Shown here piece after piece: positions 45,501 through 57,047 of a stretch of DNA of 64,000 nucleotides (positions within the stretch are counted from its first letter, which is position 1; each line of letters opens with the position of its first letter). Under the pieces are notes generated by a model. It saw only the letters and a program-made list of their open reading frames with translations, did not search any database and was not told where the DNA came from. The DNA comes from Catonia carolina (Eukaryota > Arthropoda > Insecta > Hemiptera > Achilidae): NCBI GenBank assembly GCA_035578175.1, contig JAQMRL010000014.1:17330995-17394994 (forward strand). The letters are read 5' to 3'. The position numbers and the translations under genes are program-made.

Positions 45501-46147
45501 GGCAACTAAACACCAAACCTCGTATAGGTTACGTATAGGTTAGGCATCCAAAAGAAATAAAACTATTTTCTGAGTTATCTTGTAAAAAAAACCAAAACTT
45601 ACGTATTTCCTTTGTAGCCTATTTGTTAAAAAAAAAACTCCAATAATTAATACACTTTTTAACTCAAAAAACTCACTATTTCTCACAAAAAAAAAGTTAA
45701 ATAACAGGAGCCACTCATTAACTTAACATACCCAAAAAACATTCTTTTTTTATAACGCTTAGTTTAGCGGTAATTAGCGATTTTCTGTTGTTTTTCTCAC
45801 AAAAACGTGTGAAAAATCAAATTTTTCATGATTTCGGCCTTAGTATGCATTTTACGACAAAAGTATCTATAGACTAATCAAATTTGTAGGAAATAAAACG
45901 ATCTACAACTTTTATTTTAAGCATTTTTCTCTACAGAGCCTAGTTTAGCGTGAATGAGTGATTTGCCGTATTTTTAAGCTAAAATGAGATTGATTTTCAC
46001 TTTACGTCTTCCACTCATGAATAAAATAAGATTATATTTATTGATGTTAGTTTTTTGTTTATTTCTAATGTTCTATTACTAATGTTAGGTTATATTGTTA
46101 ATTATTTGAATTGGCAAGAGAAAGTTGTGTGAGTGTTTCACACCAGA

Positions 46148-47290
46148 TTTTTTTGGATGTAAGATGGGTAAAAAAAGTTAAATCTATCGTCGCGATCGCG
46201 GAATTTGTGTTCGAAGAGTGAAACCTGTCGGTCCCAGAAGGGTTAACTAAAAAATAGTAACGAATAACATTTATTTTAATTTCATTTACTTGTGTGTCTA
46301 TGTGTAAGTTAGTAAACGTAATATTTTTGTTTACTGAATTTGTGGGTAAATGCGATTCGAAATACATCTCATATAAAAATGGTTTATGACAGCACAGCTT
46401 CTGTTTCATTTGATATATCTATTCGGGCATTTTAACAACGTATATCGTATATTCTATTTTTATAAATGTGTGAGTGTGTGTGTTTGTTTGTGCACATATA
46501 TGCGGATGGGATTCTGTCAGTATTATTGCCTTTCCCTAAGGGTAGAAAACGGAGTGAAATGTTGGCCGGTAGATGGCACGTCGGACAATGGTTCATTCTC
46601 GTCATAGCTGCCAACTTTGATGGAGAAAAATTACCACCGATTCCCTTAGTGGAAGTTTTATTGCCTTCACTTTTATCTACTATCTATGTATTTTATACGT
46701 TCATATTATAGCTTGATAGTGTGTACTGCATTGAAAGAGAAAAAAAATAGTAAAAGATACACACAGAAAAACCTTTCCGTGCATTTTCTTCAATTTTCCT
46801 ATTTTCATTTGTTATTTTTTTATCAACATATATCACACAAACCTAAATTTAACCGTACGCCCGGATAAAATAATGATTCATCAACATTTTCTACGGTTTT
46901 CTATAAATAAAGAAACTTTCAGCTCGTTTTATTCACAGGGTGGTTAAAAATTGTGCGAAACTCTCGAGAGAGAGCAAATGTTTTCCTCTCACGTGTTGAG
47001 CCAATTTTAGACCACGTGAGATGACTAGGGGTTTCTGAAAGCTCTTCTGGTAGCCCACATTCTCATCATTTGTTTACTGTAGGCTTTTTTCTTCCTTTTG
47101 TCCATCCGGTGTTCTATTTTTGCTCTTTATGAATTCCGTTCAGTTCATTAAGTTTCTCGGTTTAATCCGGTTTTTACAATAATCATATCCTTTATGACGT
47201 AGTTCCTTTTATCCTTTTATCCGACACCTCAGGTATATTGTTTAGTGTATTTGTTTTGTCAACCGGTTGTCATCCATTCTATACACATAG
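46148..47290. other. No recognised feature
   Basis: Intronic sequence with one short, moderately GC part (46520-46670). Its open frames on both strands match nothing I know. Confidence 0.4.
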
Positions 47291-47291
47291 G

Positions 47292-47615
47292 CCTAAGGCC
47301 GCAATCTTAAAAAACCTTTATTTTCTACGAGAGCACAGTCTCCCCAAGAATTTCAGCAGACATGGCGCCTACCCTATCTTGTAGATCATAAAAAATTTAG
47401 TAAATGAGGCGAAATGAAAATAGTTGTAGGAGCCGTTTTTGAGAAAATTGTAAAAAATTAAAAATGATACGAATAAAGTACTACTTCCAGTTGACCGATT
47501 TTGATGAAAATGTTCGTGTTGGGTCCGGTAGTGGTATGTAACTTAAGTTTTAAGTTTCAAGTTTGTACAATGTCCCGTTCTTGAGATATTTCTCTCTCTC
47601 ACACACACACACACA

Positions 47616-47672
<57 letters not shown>

Positions 47673-47802
47673 CAATCGCTAAAAACATGTTTTTTGGGTT
47701 CAGGGGGTCTAAAAAGTGTAGATCCGGTGAAAACTTGATTTCTTAAAATCGACATGAAAACAATACTTTCCTTCCTATACATTCATATAGGCAAGAGAAA
47801 GT
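47292..47802 (-). repeat. Family A 5' part, reverse
   Basis: It starts in mid-element (GCCGCAATCTTAAAAAACC) and reaches the 5' end GGCAAGAGAAAGT. The tract at 47590-47670 mixes CTCTCTC, CACACA and GTGCGCGCGCGC. Confidence 0.85.
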
Positions 47803-49599
47803 AAAAACTGATTTTTCTAATTTTTGTTTTTGTATTTTTCAAGGTAGACTTCCAATGTGAAGAGAATTAATTAAGGATATGCAGTTCAATGTGTATGAAG
47901 ACACAAGAACAAAAGTGACTGAAGGGAAATTCATGTTGACAGCAACAAGACGAAACCTTGAGCCAACTTTATGTATAAACTAGCTAAAATGCCCATTTTT
48001 CGAACGCTTTTCTTGGTGCTGTGTACACTCTGTTGGTGTACCGAGTTCGATCCCTGTCAGGTCTGATATTCTTTAATCATTCATTGTTATCTATTCATAC
48101 CTCCTTTCAACGTCAGCATTATTATTAATGACACAACAAAACAGTTGGACGTAAAATAAAAGCGAGATCTAGGTGTTTTTAAATCAAGATACGCAGCCAT
48201 TTATTATTTTGAGAAGCGTAGTTAATTATTTTACATAAATAAATAAATTTACTATTTATATAGAGCAATGAAAATTGATGTTTTGAAGTTTATAACTCAC
48301 ACAATTCTGGGTGTTTTACAACTGTAGGTAATTTAATTATTCCCTATAGAGCAGCAAAAACTTAAATTAAAGGTAAATCACAATTGGAACACTCAGCGAT
48401 GGTTAACAACTAAGATGACTGTCTTTCGTTTTTGAAAATGTGATCGAGAACGGGTGTGTCGTGTAAGGTTAGATGGACGGGGTAGGGTATAGGGCTTCAG
48501 AATGAATACCAGCGGCGCGTAGACCTATTTTATTGTTCTGTTTATTTCGTTTTCTAAAATATTGCTATGTTTATTTTTATAAAATTGGTAATATTTCCGT
48601 TATCATGCATAAAAATGAAAAATCTTACATAATAAAACTTATTTGTCTTTACACATTTCGTAATTTCTATTATATAACATTTTTTGATAGATTGACTTTT
48701 AACGGAGTTATTCGCAGTTTTCTGTTTATCCCTCGCTCTGAACTCCCCATCCCTTTGTGATATTAAAAAACAGTACAGTCTATTTTCATTTTGATAATTT
48801 CCGGAACATAAATACCGAAATTCACTGATTTCAGCGGTTCTTGCGTGATGCCGTAACATACAAACGGACAAAAATTCAGCTGAACTTATTTTTGGTTATT
48901 ACTTAGTAGATTTGGCTAAAACAAAATTTGGGGCATTTTGAAAAATTGTACAAAAAAATAATTATTTTAATAAATAAAATTCCCAAGAATTTATTACCAG
49001 CAGATTAAGAAAAAAACTTGATAAAAAATAGAGGTTGGGGAAAGAATAAATTTTTTTAAGCTTGTCTTTTAGTAAGTAGAAAATGATAAAAATTATCCTA
49101 TCAATTTTCAATAAATTTCAAACAGATTTTTACCATGATTTCTTATGTATGTATACGGTTATTTATTGTAAACTTTAACCTGTGATCTCTTAAAAATAAT
49201 TGATTAACGGTCTTGTATGATAGTTTGTAACCTACATTATGTTCTAATGAGCTGAGGGGATTTTCGCAGTGAATAGTATAATTTTTCTTTAATAAAGTAG
49301 GAAAACTTATTTGTTTTTAGTAAATTTTATTTGGTTGAAAGGAAATTTTATAATATTGTAAACTTTAATTATTTAGAATTATTAATTTAATAATTAGATA
49401 AGTTTCAGTAAGCTGTATAATGAAGCAATTATTGAGGAGGGAAAAAAAGAAAAATAATGTTTTTAGTAATTATCAATAATTTGCACATAATGTAGAACTC
49501 ATTCCCGCGCACAGGCTTCTCCTATGCGGGAATAGTATTTATGTTAATGCATTGTATTGCACAATATAAATAAATAAATATAAAATATATCAATTTTTT
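47803..49599. other. Mostly unassigned, with a diverged family D SINE
   Basis: 47990-48165 resembles a decayed family D SINE (GAGTTCGATCCCTGTCAGG, then CAGTTGGACGTAAAATAAAA). The rest is AT-rich with no gene or known repeat. Confidence 0.45.
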
Positions 49600-50548
49600 A
49601 CTTTCTCTTGCCTATATGAATATATAGGAAGGAAAGTATTGTTTTCATGTCGATTTTTCGAAATCGAGTTTTCACCGGATCTATACGTTTTCAGACCCCC
49701 TGAACCCAAAAAACATGTTTTTAGCGATTGGTCTGTGTGTGTCTGCGTGTGTGTGTGTGTGTGTGCGTGTGTGTGTGAACAGAATATCTCAAGAACGGAA
49801 CAACGTACGAACTTGAAACTTGAAACTTAAGTTACATACTACTACCGAACCCGACACGAACATTTTCATCAAAATCAGTCAACCGGAAGTAGTAGTTTAT
49901 TCGTATAATTTTTCACTTTTTTACGATTTTCTATAAAACTGGTACTACGATTTTTTTTAAATCATCTGGTTTACTCAACTTTTTATTCTCTAAAAGATAG
50001 GGTAGGCGCCATGTTTGCTGAAATTCTTGGTGAGGGTGTTTTTACGTAACAAAAGTGTTTTTTTAAGATTACGGCTTTAATATTAATTTGAGAGCAAAAT
50101 GTATATAATAAAAGTTGTAGAGAATTTAAAAACCTACAACTTTTATTTCAAACGTTTTTTTGTATAACGCTTAGTTTAGCGGTAATTAGCGATTTTCTGT
50201 TTTTTCTCACGAAAACGTGTAAAAAATCGATTTTTTTAAGATTTCGGCCTTAGTATGCACTTTACGACAAAAGTGTATATAATAAAATTTATAGAAAATT
50301 AAGAGATCTACAACTTTTATTTAAGAATTTTTCTCTACAGAGCCTAGTTTAGCATGAAAGTGTGATTTTCCGTTTTTTTAAGCCAAATTGAGTTCGATTT
50401 TCATTTTGCGTCATTCACTCATGATTAAAATAAGGTTATGTTTTTGAGGTTAGTTTTTGTTTATTTCTAATATTTTATTAATAATGTTAGGTTTATTATT
50501 AATTATTTGCATTGGCAAGAGAAAGTTGTGTGAGTGTTTCACACCAGA
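49600..50548 (+). mobile_element. Family A (HINE-like) full-length copy
   Basis: It runs from ACTTTCTCTTGCCTATATG to GTGTGAGTGTTTCACACCAGA, 949 bp, with T runs on both sides. The GT tract has C interruptions (GTCTGCGTG at about 49740). It is very close to the copy at 24092, sharing the rare TTAATAATGTTAGGTTTATT ending. Confidence 0.9.
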
Positions 50549-50934
50549 TTTTTTATATAAATAAACTGGTAGAAAATTATTGAAAATATTACTTTAGGTT
50601 GACGTACAATCTTTGATTACCGATTTTGTTAATTACCGGTAATTAAAACATGGTTTCATTGAAACTGCAATTATATTATAGGTTAGCTTTCAACGTTCAT
50701 TCGGTGTGTAGATATTATATCGTTAAAGGAAGATATACTATTACAGGTGTTAATTACTGAAGATAATTTCCTCTATTAAAAGTTTCCTTCTAGGAAAACG
50801 AAGATCAAATTTATTGTGTCGGCTTCATTAAAATTATGTTTGCATTTCACAGTATCTTTACTAATTTGGGTTACGTTAGAACAAGCTGATCTTACAGCGG
50901 TTACTTTATGGAGAACAAGAACTGAAATTTTGAA
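50549..50934. other. No recognised feature
   Basis: AT-rich intronic sequence. Nothing recurrent was seen. Confidence 0.4.
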
Positions 50935-51005
50935 AAAATCTGATGTAAAACAGTGACGCGACTTTCTCTTGCAAATGTAATTAATAAACCTATAGGTAAC
51001 CTATT
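50935..51005 (-). repeat. Family A 3' end remnant
   Basis: AATCTGATGTAAAACAGTGACG then CGACTTTCTCTTGC is a decayed 3' end. It borders directly on the 63-bp satellite. Confidence 0.6.
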
Positions 51006-51019
51006 GTTATAATGAAGCG

Positions 51020-51385
51020 GCGAAAATAAAATCAGCTGTTCATAAACAGCTGACTGATTAATTATAAAAACTATATATTTGGCGGAACATAAAATCAGCT
51101 GTTCATAAACAGCTGACTGATTATTTATAAAAACTATATATTTGGCGGAACACAAAATCAGCAGTTCATAAAAAGCTGACTGATTAATTATAAAAACTAT
51201 ATATTTGGCGGAACATAAAATCAGCTGTTCATAAACAGCTGACTGGTTAATTATAAAAACTATATATTTGGCGGAACATAAAATCAGCTGTTCATAAACA
51301 GCTGACTGATTAATTATAAAAACTATATATTTGGCGGAACATAAAATCAGATGTTCATAAACAGCTGACCGATAAAAACGAAGCA
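51020..51385. repeat. 63-bp satellite with a CAGCTG palindrome
   Basis: Six units start near 51027, 51091, 51154, 51217, 51280 and 51343. Each holds TCAGCTGTTCATAAACAGCTGA (8-bp arms, shown here by its parts TCAGCTGT and ACAGCTGA) and AACTATATATTTGGCGGAA. Because 63 is a multiple of 3, a 196-residue frame stays open on the minus strand (50901-51491) with a repeated 21-residue block. I do not regard it as a gene. Confidence 0.9.
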
Positions 51386-51777
51386 TTTCATTGTTGTGAC
51401 GCGGCCGCGATTTGAATGGCTGACGTGTTAGTGGTCTAAATTGTACGGGATTCTTCGTTACGGTGAAGTTTGTTATTTTGTCAGCAGACATTGTTATTTA
51501 ATGTTTAATTTGGTAAGGGATATTGTCTATTTTATTTTATCGTTAATAAATTGCGTGAACTGCCTTGTTTTAAATGTTTGATAACTTATTTTCATAAACT
51601 CATATTCATTGTTGTCGTTTGTAAAGGTTAGTTTATTCTTGTCAAATAATTTTGTTAAATAAATAAATGTGAATTAATTAAATTAAAGTTTACAATTTTA
51701 CTTTACTACAATGAGTTGCAACAGTATGTTTAATCTAAGTAAACAAAGTAAAATGAAAAACATAACCTATTTTTTTT

Positions 51778-52175
51778 GCCCATAACAGGCAGGTGGAGTT
51801 TTAAATCATTTGCACTCGATCTGCTAGTTCCAGGACTTCAAAAAATAGTTCTGTTTCTTATCACATGGTTAGCCAATTATATGACTGAATCATTTAAAAA
51901 AGGAAGAGGTAGGCCTAGAGGTCTAAAAGACATTAGTCAGCGTTATTTCCTCTGAAAGTAATGAATTTCATTATACAGCCAGACCCTGTGGTGAATGAAG
52001 TGAAGGTGTCATTTGCAGGGCGGAAAGTAGGTGCTTTTCAGAGGGCCCGGTATGCTGATAAGAGTACTTTTTCATTCAGTGAAGAAGGCAATTGTAAACC
52101 ACCTCACTCCTCGTTTCACTTAGTAAAACCTCTACAGGTTCAAACCAGTTTTTCGGCTGATGACCTAAACAACGA
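51778..52175 (+). repeat. Family B SINE, full length
   Basis: It runs from GCCCATAACAGGCAGGTGG to GCTGATGACCTAAACAACG, including ACAGCCAGACCCTGTGGTG and GGTTCAAACCAG. It is the cleanest complete copy for defining the family. Confidence 0.85.
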
Positions 52176-52280
52176 CATATTCATACAGGGGAAGAGAAAG
52201 TAAAAGTTAATAGGTAGGTTGCAAATTGAACAGCAATAGTTAGAATCACAGTACTGCGAGCTTCCTGCACATGCGGAGCT

Positions 52281-53365
52281 GTCAGGAGAAAACGTGAGCG
52301 AGTTAGAAGAAAAACGAGAGAAAGAGTGAGAAGGGGAAGAGAGAGAAGGAATTTTTTTTTGTTTAGAGAGAAGGAAAACAGTGAAGAAGTAAGAAAGAGT
52401 GAAAGTGAGAAAAGTGAGAAAAAAAGTTGTGAGAAGAGGTACAGAAAGAAAGAGCGGGTGATGAGGAGAGGGAAAAAGAGTGAGAAGAGAGATTGGAACG
52501 ACAAGAAGAGGAAGAAAAAGAGAAGGAGTAAAAAGAGGTGGCAAGAGAGAAAGCGTGAGAGAATTAGAGAAATAGGAGAGATTGAAAAGAGAAATGATTA
52601 GAGAGAGAGAGGGAGTAAAATGGAGAGTGACCGAGAGAGAGAGAGTGAGGGTGAGGGAGAAAGGGGTGATATACAGGAGGAGGGAAGTAGATGGGAGAGG
52701 GAGGAGAGTGAGAAAGAGAGGGAGAGAGAGGATGAGAAAGGGGGTTGTCAGGAGAAAACGTGAGTGAGTTAGAAGAAAAAAAAGAGATAGAGAGAAGGAA
52801 AACAGTGTGGAATTAAGAAAGAGTGAAAGCGAGAAAATTGAGAAAGTAAAAAGGTGGCGAGAAGGGGTACAGAAAGAAAGAGCGGCTGATGAGGAGAGGG
52901 AAAAAGAGTGAGAGTGACAAGGGAACAACAAAAAAAGGAAGAAAAAGAGGAGTAGAAAAGGTGGCAAGAGAGAAAGTGCGAAGGAATGAGAGAAATAGGA
53001 GAGAGAATGAAAAAGAGAAAGGATTAGTGAGAAAGAGGGGGAGTTAGACGGAGAGTGGCCGAGAGAGAGAGAGAAAGAGAGAGTGGGTGAGAGGGAGATA
53101 GATGAAGAGAGGGTGTGAGTGGGAGGAGAGTGAGAAAGAGGGGGATGATAAAGGGGAAAAAGGTATGTAGAATTAGAAAGAGTGAAGAGGAAAGAGGAAG
53201 AGTGGTGAGTTGTTAGCGGTGAATAAAATTAGGTAGACAGGAGCAGGAAGAAAGGTTCTAACGAAAGTAAGTGAAGAGAGGGATGAAAATGTGAGAAAGG
53301 GAAACTAGAAAGAGGAAATGAAAGAGAGCGGAAGAGAATTGACCGAACTGGAAAAGAGAGAGTAA
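52281..53365 (+). repeat. 1.1-kb purine-rich tract next to the neuroligin donor
   Basis: GA-rich + strand. A unit of about 466 bp starting GTCAGGAGAAAACGTGAG occurs at 52281 and 52747, so the tract grew by tandem duplication. It ends about 25 bp from the donor of the exon at 53392-53541, so the nascent intron begins with over 1 kb of CU-rich RNA. Long frames on either strand are composition artefacts. Confidence 0.9.
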
Positions 53366-53391
53366 TATAAATTGTAGATTCAGGGACTTAC

Positions 53392-53541
53392 CTAATATTC
53401 CCAGTCTATAGTTAAATGTAACCACAAGAACTCCTCCATAGCTGGCTAGCACTGTTCCATCATAGACATTTCCCGAATTCCATTCGTAAGATTCACCGTG
53501 GATAAACACAATCACTGGGTATTTACTTCGGTTCGAATTTT
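53392..53541 (-). CDS. Neuroligin-like gene, upstream internal exon
   Basis: This exon encodes about 50 residues of the carboxylesterase-like extracellular domain of a neuroligin, a postsynaptic adhesion protein that binds neurexin. Seen: an AG acceptor after a pyrimidine-rich stretch (AG at 53543-53542), 150 bp of open frame, and a GTAAGT donor starting at 53391. The peptide contains [25 protein letters not shown] and NYRLGILG. Family knowledge: the [11 protein letters not shown] oxyanion-loop region and the [14 protein letters not shown] strand are typical of neuroligins rather than digestive esterases. The exon ends after the first base of a Gly codon, and the exon at 18090-18287 supplies the other two bases. 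No start codon or earlier exon is visible, so the N-terminus lies further right or outside the window. Which neuroligin paralogue this is cannot be decided from 50 residues. Confidence 0.95.
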
Positions 53542-53616
53542 CTGTAACAAATAGAAAAACACAAAAAAATTAGCTACATATTATGTACACTGTATTACAA
53601 CACTTTTGGGACATAC

Positions 53617-54371
53617 AGAGTGATTCACGAACATATGGAGAAAGTTTGGGAGCTCACGGTACATGTAAAAAGTTGATGTAAAAAATTAATTCGTTAATAA
53701 TGAGAAAAGTTTATATAAACATGGGTCCGGAAATGCTTCGTTACCGACTTACGGCTAGCGAAAGATTTCGCCCGGATTTCAGCTCACCAGCTGAAATGAG
53801 GTCTTCATGAAATTCTGGCAAGGTAGATTAACGGACGAATTCAATCGTTTCTTATGGTTTTTAACCTGATGAATAGAATAAAACTAGTCCCAAAACTATG
53901 AATAAACATTCATTAATCAAACATCTATTCGCTTTCTGAGTACTTTATTTCCACCGTTTTGTTCAGAATAAAATTTTCTACAAGTTTTATTAAAAATTTT
54001 TTATCTCTTTCTTGGTGAAATAACACAGTTATTGTTGCCCAAAGATGTAAAAATGTGATTTTCATTCCATTTTTTGCATTTGACACTGATTTTCTCAAAA
54101 ACTATTTAACTTACAGTTCTGCGACCTGTTTTATTCAATTTATAAGGTTAAAAACCATAAGAAACGATTGAATTTGTCCCTTAATCTAACTTACAAGAAC
54201 TTCTGGAAGACCTCATTTCACCTGGTGAGCTGAAATCCGGGCGAAATCTTTCGCTAGCCGTAACTCGGTAACGAAGCATTTCTGGACCCATGTTTATGTA
54301 AACTTTTTTCATTATTTTTACATGTAAAATGAGCTCCCAAAGTATTTTCATATCTTCGTGAATCACCTGTA
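53617..54371. mobile_element. Foldback element with arms of about 240 bp
   Basis: The arms 53617-53880 and 54140-54371 are inverted copies sharing GTGATTCACGAA, GGGAGCTCA, CGAAAGATTTCGCCCGG and GGTTTTTAACCT-type words. The centre (about 260 bp) has no coding frame. It lies about 75 bp upstream of the acceptor of the neuroligin exon. Confidence 0.85.
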
Positions 54372-54465
54372 TCACTTCACAAGAAATAGGATAATGATTT
54401 CGATACGCTGGAAACAGTTAGAATAACATTCATTCGTTGGGATTTACTTTTGTACCAGTGTTGTT

Positions 54466-54499
54466 TAGGTCATCAGCCGAAAGGCTGGTTTGAACCTTG
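54466..54499 (-). repeat. Family B 3' end scrap
   Basis: GTTTAGGTCATCAGCCGAAAGG, then CTGGTTTGAACC, and then a switch to an RTE tail. Confidence 0.7.
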
Positions 54500-54502
54500 C
54501 AC

Positions 54503-54765
54503 CACCTTCAACTATCTTCTTCTTATAGTGCATCTCCTATCGGAGGTTTGCTAACATCACAGCAATCCGGACCTTGTCGACTGCAGCTCTGAACAGTTGA
54601 ACACTGCCACAGTCAAATCAATCCCTCAGGTTCTTTAGCCAGGACACACGGCGTCTTCCGATGCTCCGCCCTCCACTAATCTTTCCCTGGACTATCAGTT
54701 GAAGAAGCTTGTATTTCTGTCCTCTCATTATATGACCCAGATATTGATATTGAATACCTTCAACT
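54503..54765 (-). mobile_element. RTE-like LINE C-terminal fragment
   Basis: The minus-strand frame reads YQYLGHIMRGQKYKLLQLIV, then GKISGGRSIGRRRVSWLKNL, then LFRAAVDKVRIAVMLANLR. This is a common insect LINE C-terminus of a type different from the copies at 9066 and 35979. Confidence 0.8.
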
Positions 54766-54832
54766 GTATCGGTGGGCAAATACTTTAATAGGGATTTATA
54801 ACAACGAATGAAAATAAAAAAATCTGGTGTTT

Positions 54833-55782
54833 AACACTCACACAACTTTCTCTTGCCAATGCAAATATTGAACAATATAACCTAACATTAGTAATAAAAC
54901 ATTATAAATAAACAAAAAACTAACCTCAATAAACATAACCTTATTTTAATCATGAGTGAAAGACGCAAAATGAAAATCGACCTCAGTTTGGCTTACGAAT
55001 ACGGAAAATCACTCTTTCACGCTAAACTAGGCTCTGTAGAGAAAAATGCTATAAATAAAAAATGTTGATCTTTTAATTTTCTATAAATTTGATTGTATAC
55101 ACATTTGTCGTAAAATGCATACTAAGGCTGAAATCTTTAAAAAAATCGATTTTTTACACGTTTTCGTGAGGAAAAAACAGAGAATCGCTAATTACCGGTA
55201 AACTAAGAGTTATGCAAAAAAATGTTTCAAACAAAAGTTGTAGGATTTTGAATTCTCTACAACTATTATTACATACATTTTTGCGCTAAAATGCATATTA
55301 AAGTCGCAATCTGAAAAAAAAATTTTTTACGAGAGCACAGCCTCCCCAAGAATTTCAGAAGACACCTATCCTATACTGTAGAGCATAAAAAATGTAGTAA
55401 ATGAGGCGATTTAAAAAAATATCGTGGGAGCCGTTTTTGAGAAAATCGCAAAAAAGTAAAAAAATGACAGGAATAAACTATTATTCTGGTTGATCGATTT
55501 TTGATGAAAATTTTCATGTCGGGTCCGACAGTAGTATCTAACTTAAGTTTCAAGTTTCAACTTAATGCGATGTTCCGTCCTTGAAATATTCTGTTCACAC
55601 ACGCACACACACACGCACACGCGCGCGCGCGCGCACGCACACACACAAACCAATCGCTAAAAACATGTTTTTTTTTGGTTCAGAGGGTCAGAAATGTGTA
55701 GATCCGGTGAAAACTCGATTTTGAAAAATCGACATACAAACAATACTTTCCTTCCTATATTTATTCATACAAGCAAGAAATT
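54833..55782 (-). mobile_element. Family A (HINE-like) full-length copy, reverse
   Basis: It runs from TCTGGTGTTTAACACTCACAC, then AACTTTCTCTTGCC, to a decayed 5' end (AAGCAAGAAATTT). The repeat tract contains a run of GCGCGCGC (55620-55635). Confidence 0.85.
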
Positions 55783-56266
55783 TTAAAAATAACTAGTTCA
55801 GATTGAGAAGCTGTTTTGCACTCATTGACGTCATGAGATGTGATAAACCGTTGTAATATGAATACCAGAAATGATTCAATCATTGCAATACGTTCTTTAT
55901 CTATCTAATAGAAAACTAGGGTGAAAATCAATCTCTATTATTAATTTAATGGTAGTTCTTACGTTTTAATGTGATGAGTTTTCTAAAAGTCCCCGGTTTC
56001 ATTCCGTGAATATACTCGAGTCACTAGATATACAACTCGAGGAAGTTTTGTAAATTTATTTCAGTTTCTTAGTTTTTTGTTATCCAATGAACTTAATCTG
56101 TTTGAGTAAAAAGTTTAGTGACTAAGTCACCGATCGTGTGAGTATATCTAAACAGAATTCACTACGTACTGTCTGTCTAAAAAACTGCTTTAACTATTTT
56201 TACTTCCTTTTGGGCTATATAAATATACCGGGTGTCCAAATAGAGGTTGCTATTTTTTAATTAATA
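55783..56266. other. No recognised feature
   Basis: AT-rich intronic sequence. A GGGTGTCCAAATAG motif just before the mariner fragment may be another transposon end. Confidence 0.4.
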
Positions 56267-56885
56267 CGAGGTGTGGCTATTAAATAACGAGACTGACGTT
56301 GTAAAAAATTGTATTTTTATTTTATACATAATCACTTATTTTCACCTTCAATATACACTCCTTCTCTATCCCTTAAACGCTCCATGCAAATTTTCCATTG
56401 TTGGAAACAGTGCTGGAAGTCATCTTCTGTCAGGTCCTTCAGGATACGTGCCGCATTCTCTTTTACAGCTTCCACAGAATCAAATCTTGTCCCTTTTAAA
56501 GCACATTTCACCGTAGGGAACAGGTAGAAGTCACATGGCGCAAGATCTGGTGAATAAGGTGGATGTTCTAACACTGAGATGCTGTACTTGGCTAGGAAAC
56601 TCTTGACAGATAACGCGGAATGAGCTGGCGCATTGCCTTGGTGGAGAACCCATGATTTGTCCTTCCACATTTCGGAGCGTTTTTTCCTTACTCTTTGACG
56701 TAGTTTAGAAAGTACCTCAAGGTAGTAACACTGATTTATTGTTTAACTTTCAGGAACCTAGTGAAGGTGCACAATCCCATGGATACAAAAAAAAACAATC
56801 AAAATTGCTTTAAATTTTGACTTGCTCATTCCAGCTTTTTTTCAATGAAGTTAGGCTCTTCCAGTGCATGTATTGGCTCTTCTAA
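56267..56885 (-). mobile_element. Mariner 3' half, truncated (copy 4)
   Basis: It starts at a TA (56265-56266) with CGAGGTGTGGCTATT. The minus frame 56332-56670 reads WKDKSWVLHQGNAPAH, then VLEHPPYSPDLAPCDFYLFP, then FDSVEAVKEN. The second catalytic Asp is Gly (HQG), as in copy 2. It stops matching at about 56885, after the QSMHWKS region, with no second arm. It is the only copy here with a single 3' end. Confidence 0.85.
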
Positions 56886-57047
56886 GATTATACCATTAAA
56901 ATAAGATAAATGCTGACAATATATTGTACAATGTTAATTTATCTTACGTCAAATTTGTTGGGAAGCGTAGTATACGTATAAAATATTGCTATACTACATA
57001 ATTATGCAATATGTTTTATGTAACAATATTAATCAGTAAAATAAATA

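Larger units (their letters stand above)
41059..45737 (-). mobile_element. Jockey-clade LINE, apparently full length
   Basis: It holds a 5' UTR (45501-45737), ORF1, ORF2, a 3' UTR (41098-41283) and a long poly-A (poly-T on +, to about 41059). The target duplication is about 15 bp, AACATT followed by a T run and AT (41044-41058 and 45738-45753; one-base difference in the T run). It interrupts family A between CAACTTTTATTT and ATAACGCTTAG. Both frames are open, so it may be a recent, possibly active insertion. It is oriented with the neuroligin gene. Confidence 0.9.
40357..46147 (+). repeat. Family A copy carrying a SINE and a Jockey LINE
   Basis: The 5' end is short (CTCTTGCCTGTAT at about 40359), followed at once by a family D SINE. 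The body resumes at 40502 and runs to 41043, is broken by the 4.7-kb Jockey element, and resumes at 45754 to end TGTGTGAGTGTTTCACACCAGA at 46147. The GT tract carries GCGCGCGC (40601-40670). Confidence 0.85.

Noticed and set aside
51020..51385. Possible CRISPR-like array
   Set aside because: Units are directly adjacent, without unique spacers, and the genome is eukaryotic. It is a satellite.
50901..51491. 196-residue frame with repeated 21-residue blocks
   Set aside because: The 63-bp satellite unit is divisible by three, so the frame stays open by arithmetic. The flanking parts match family A remnants.
52140..52967. 275-residue frame on the minus strand and Lys/Arg/Glu-rich frames on the plus strand
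   Set aside because: They fall in the purine tract and its tandem duplication. No family motif, and both strands are open.
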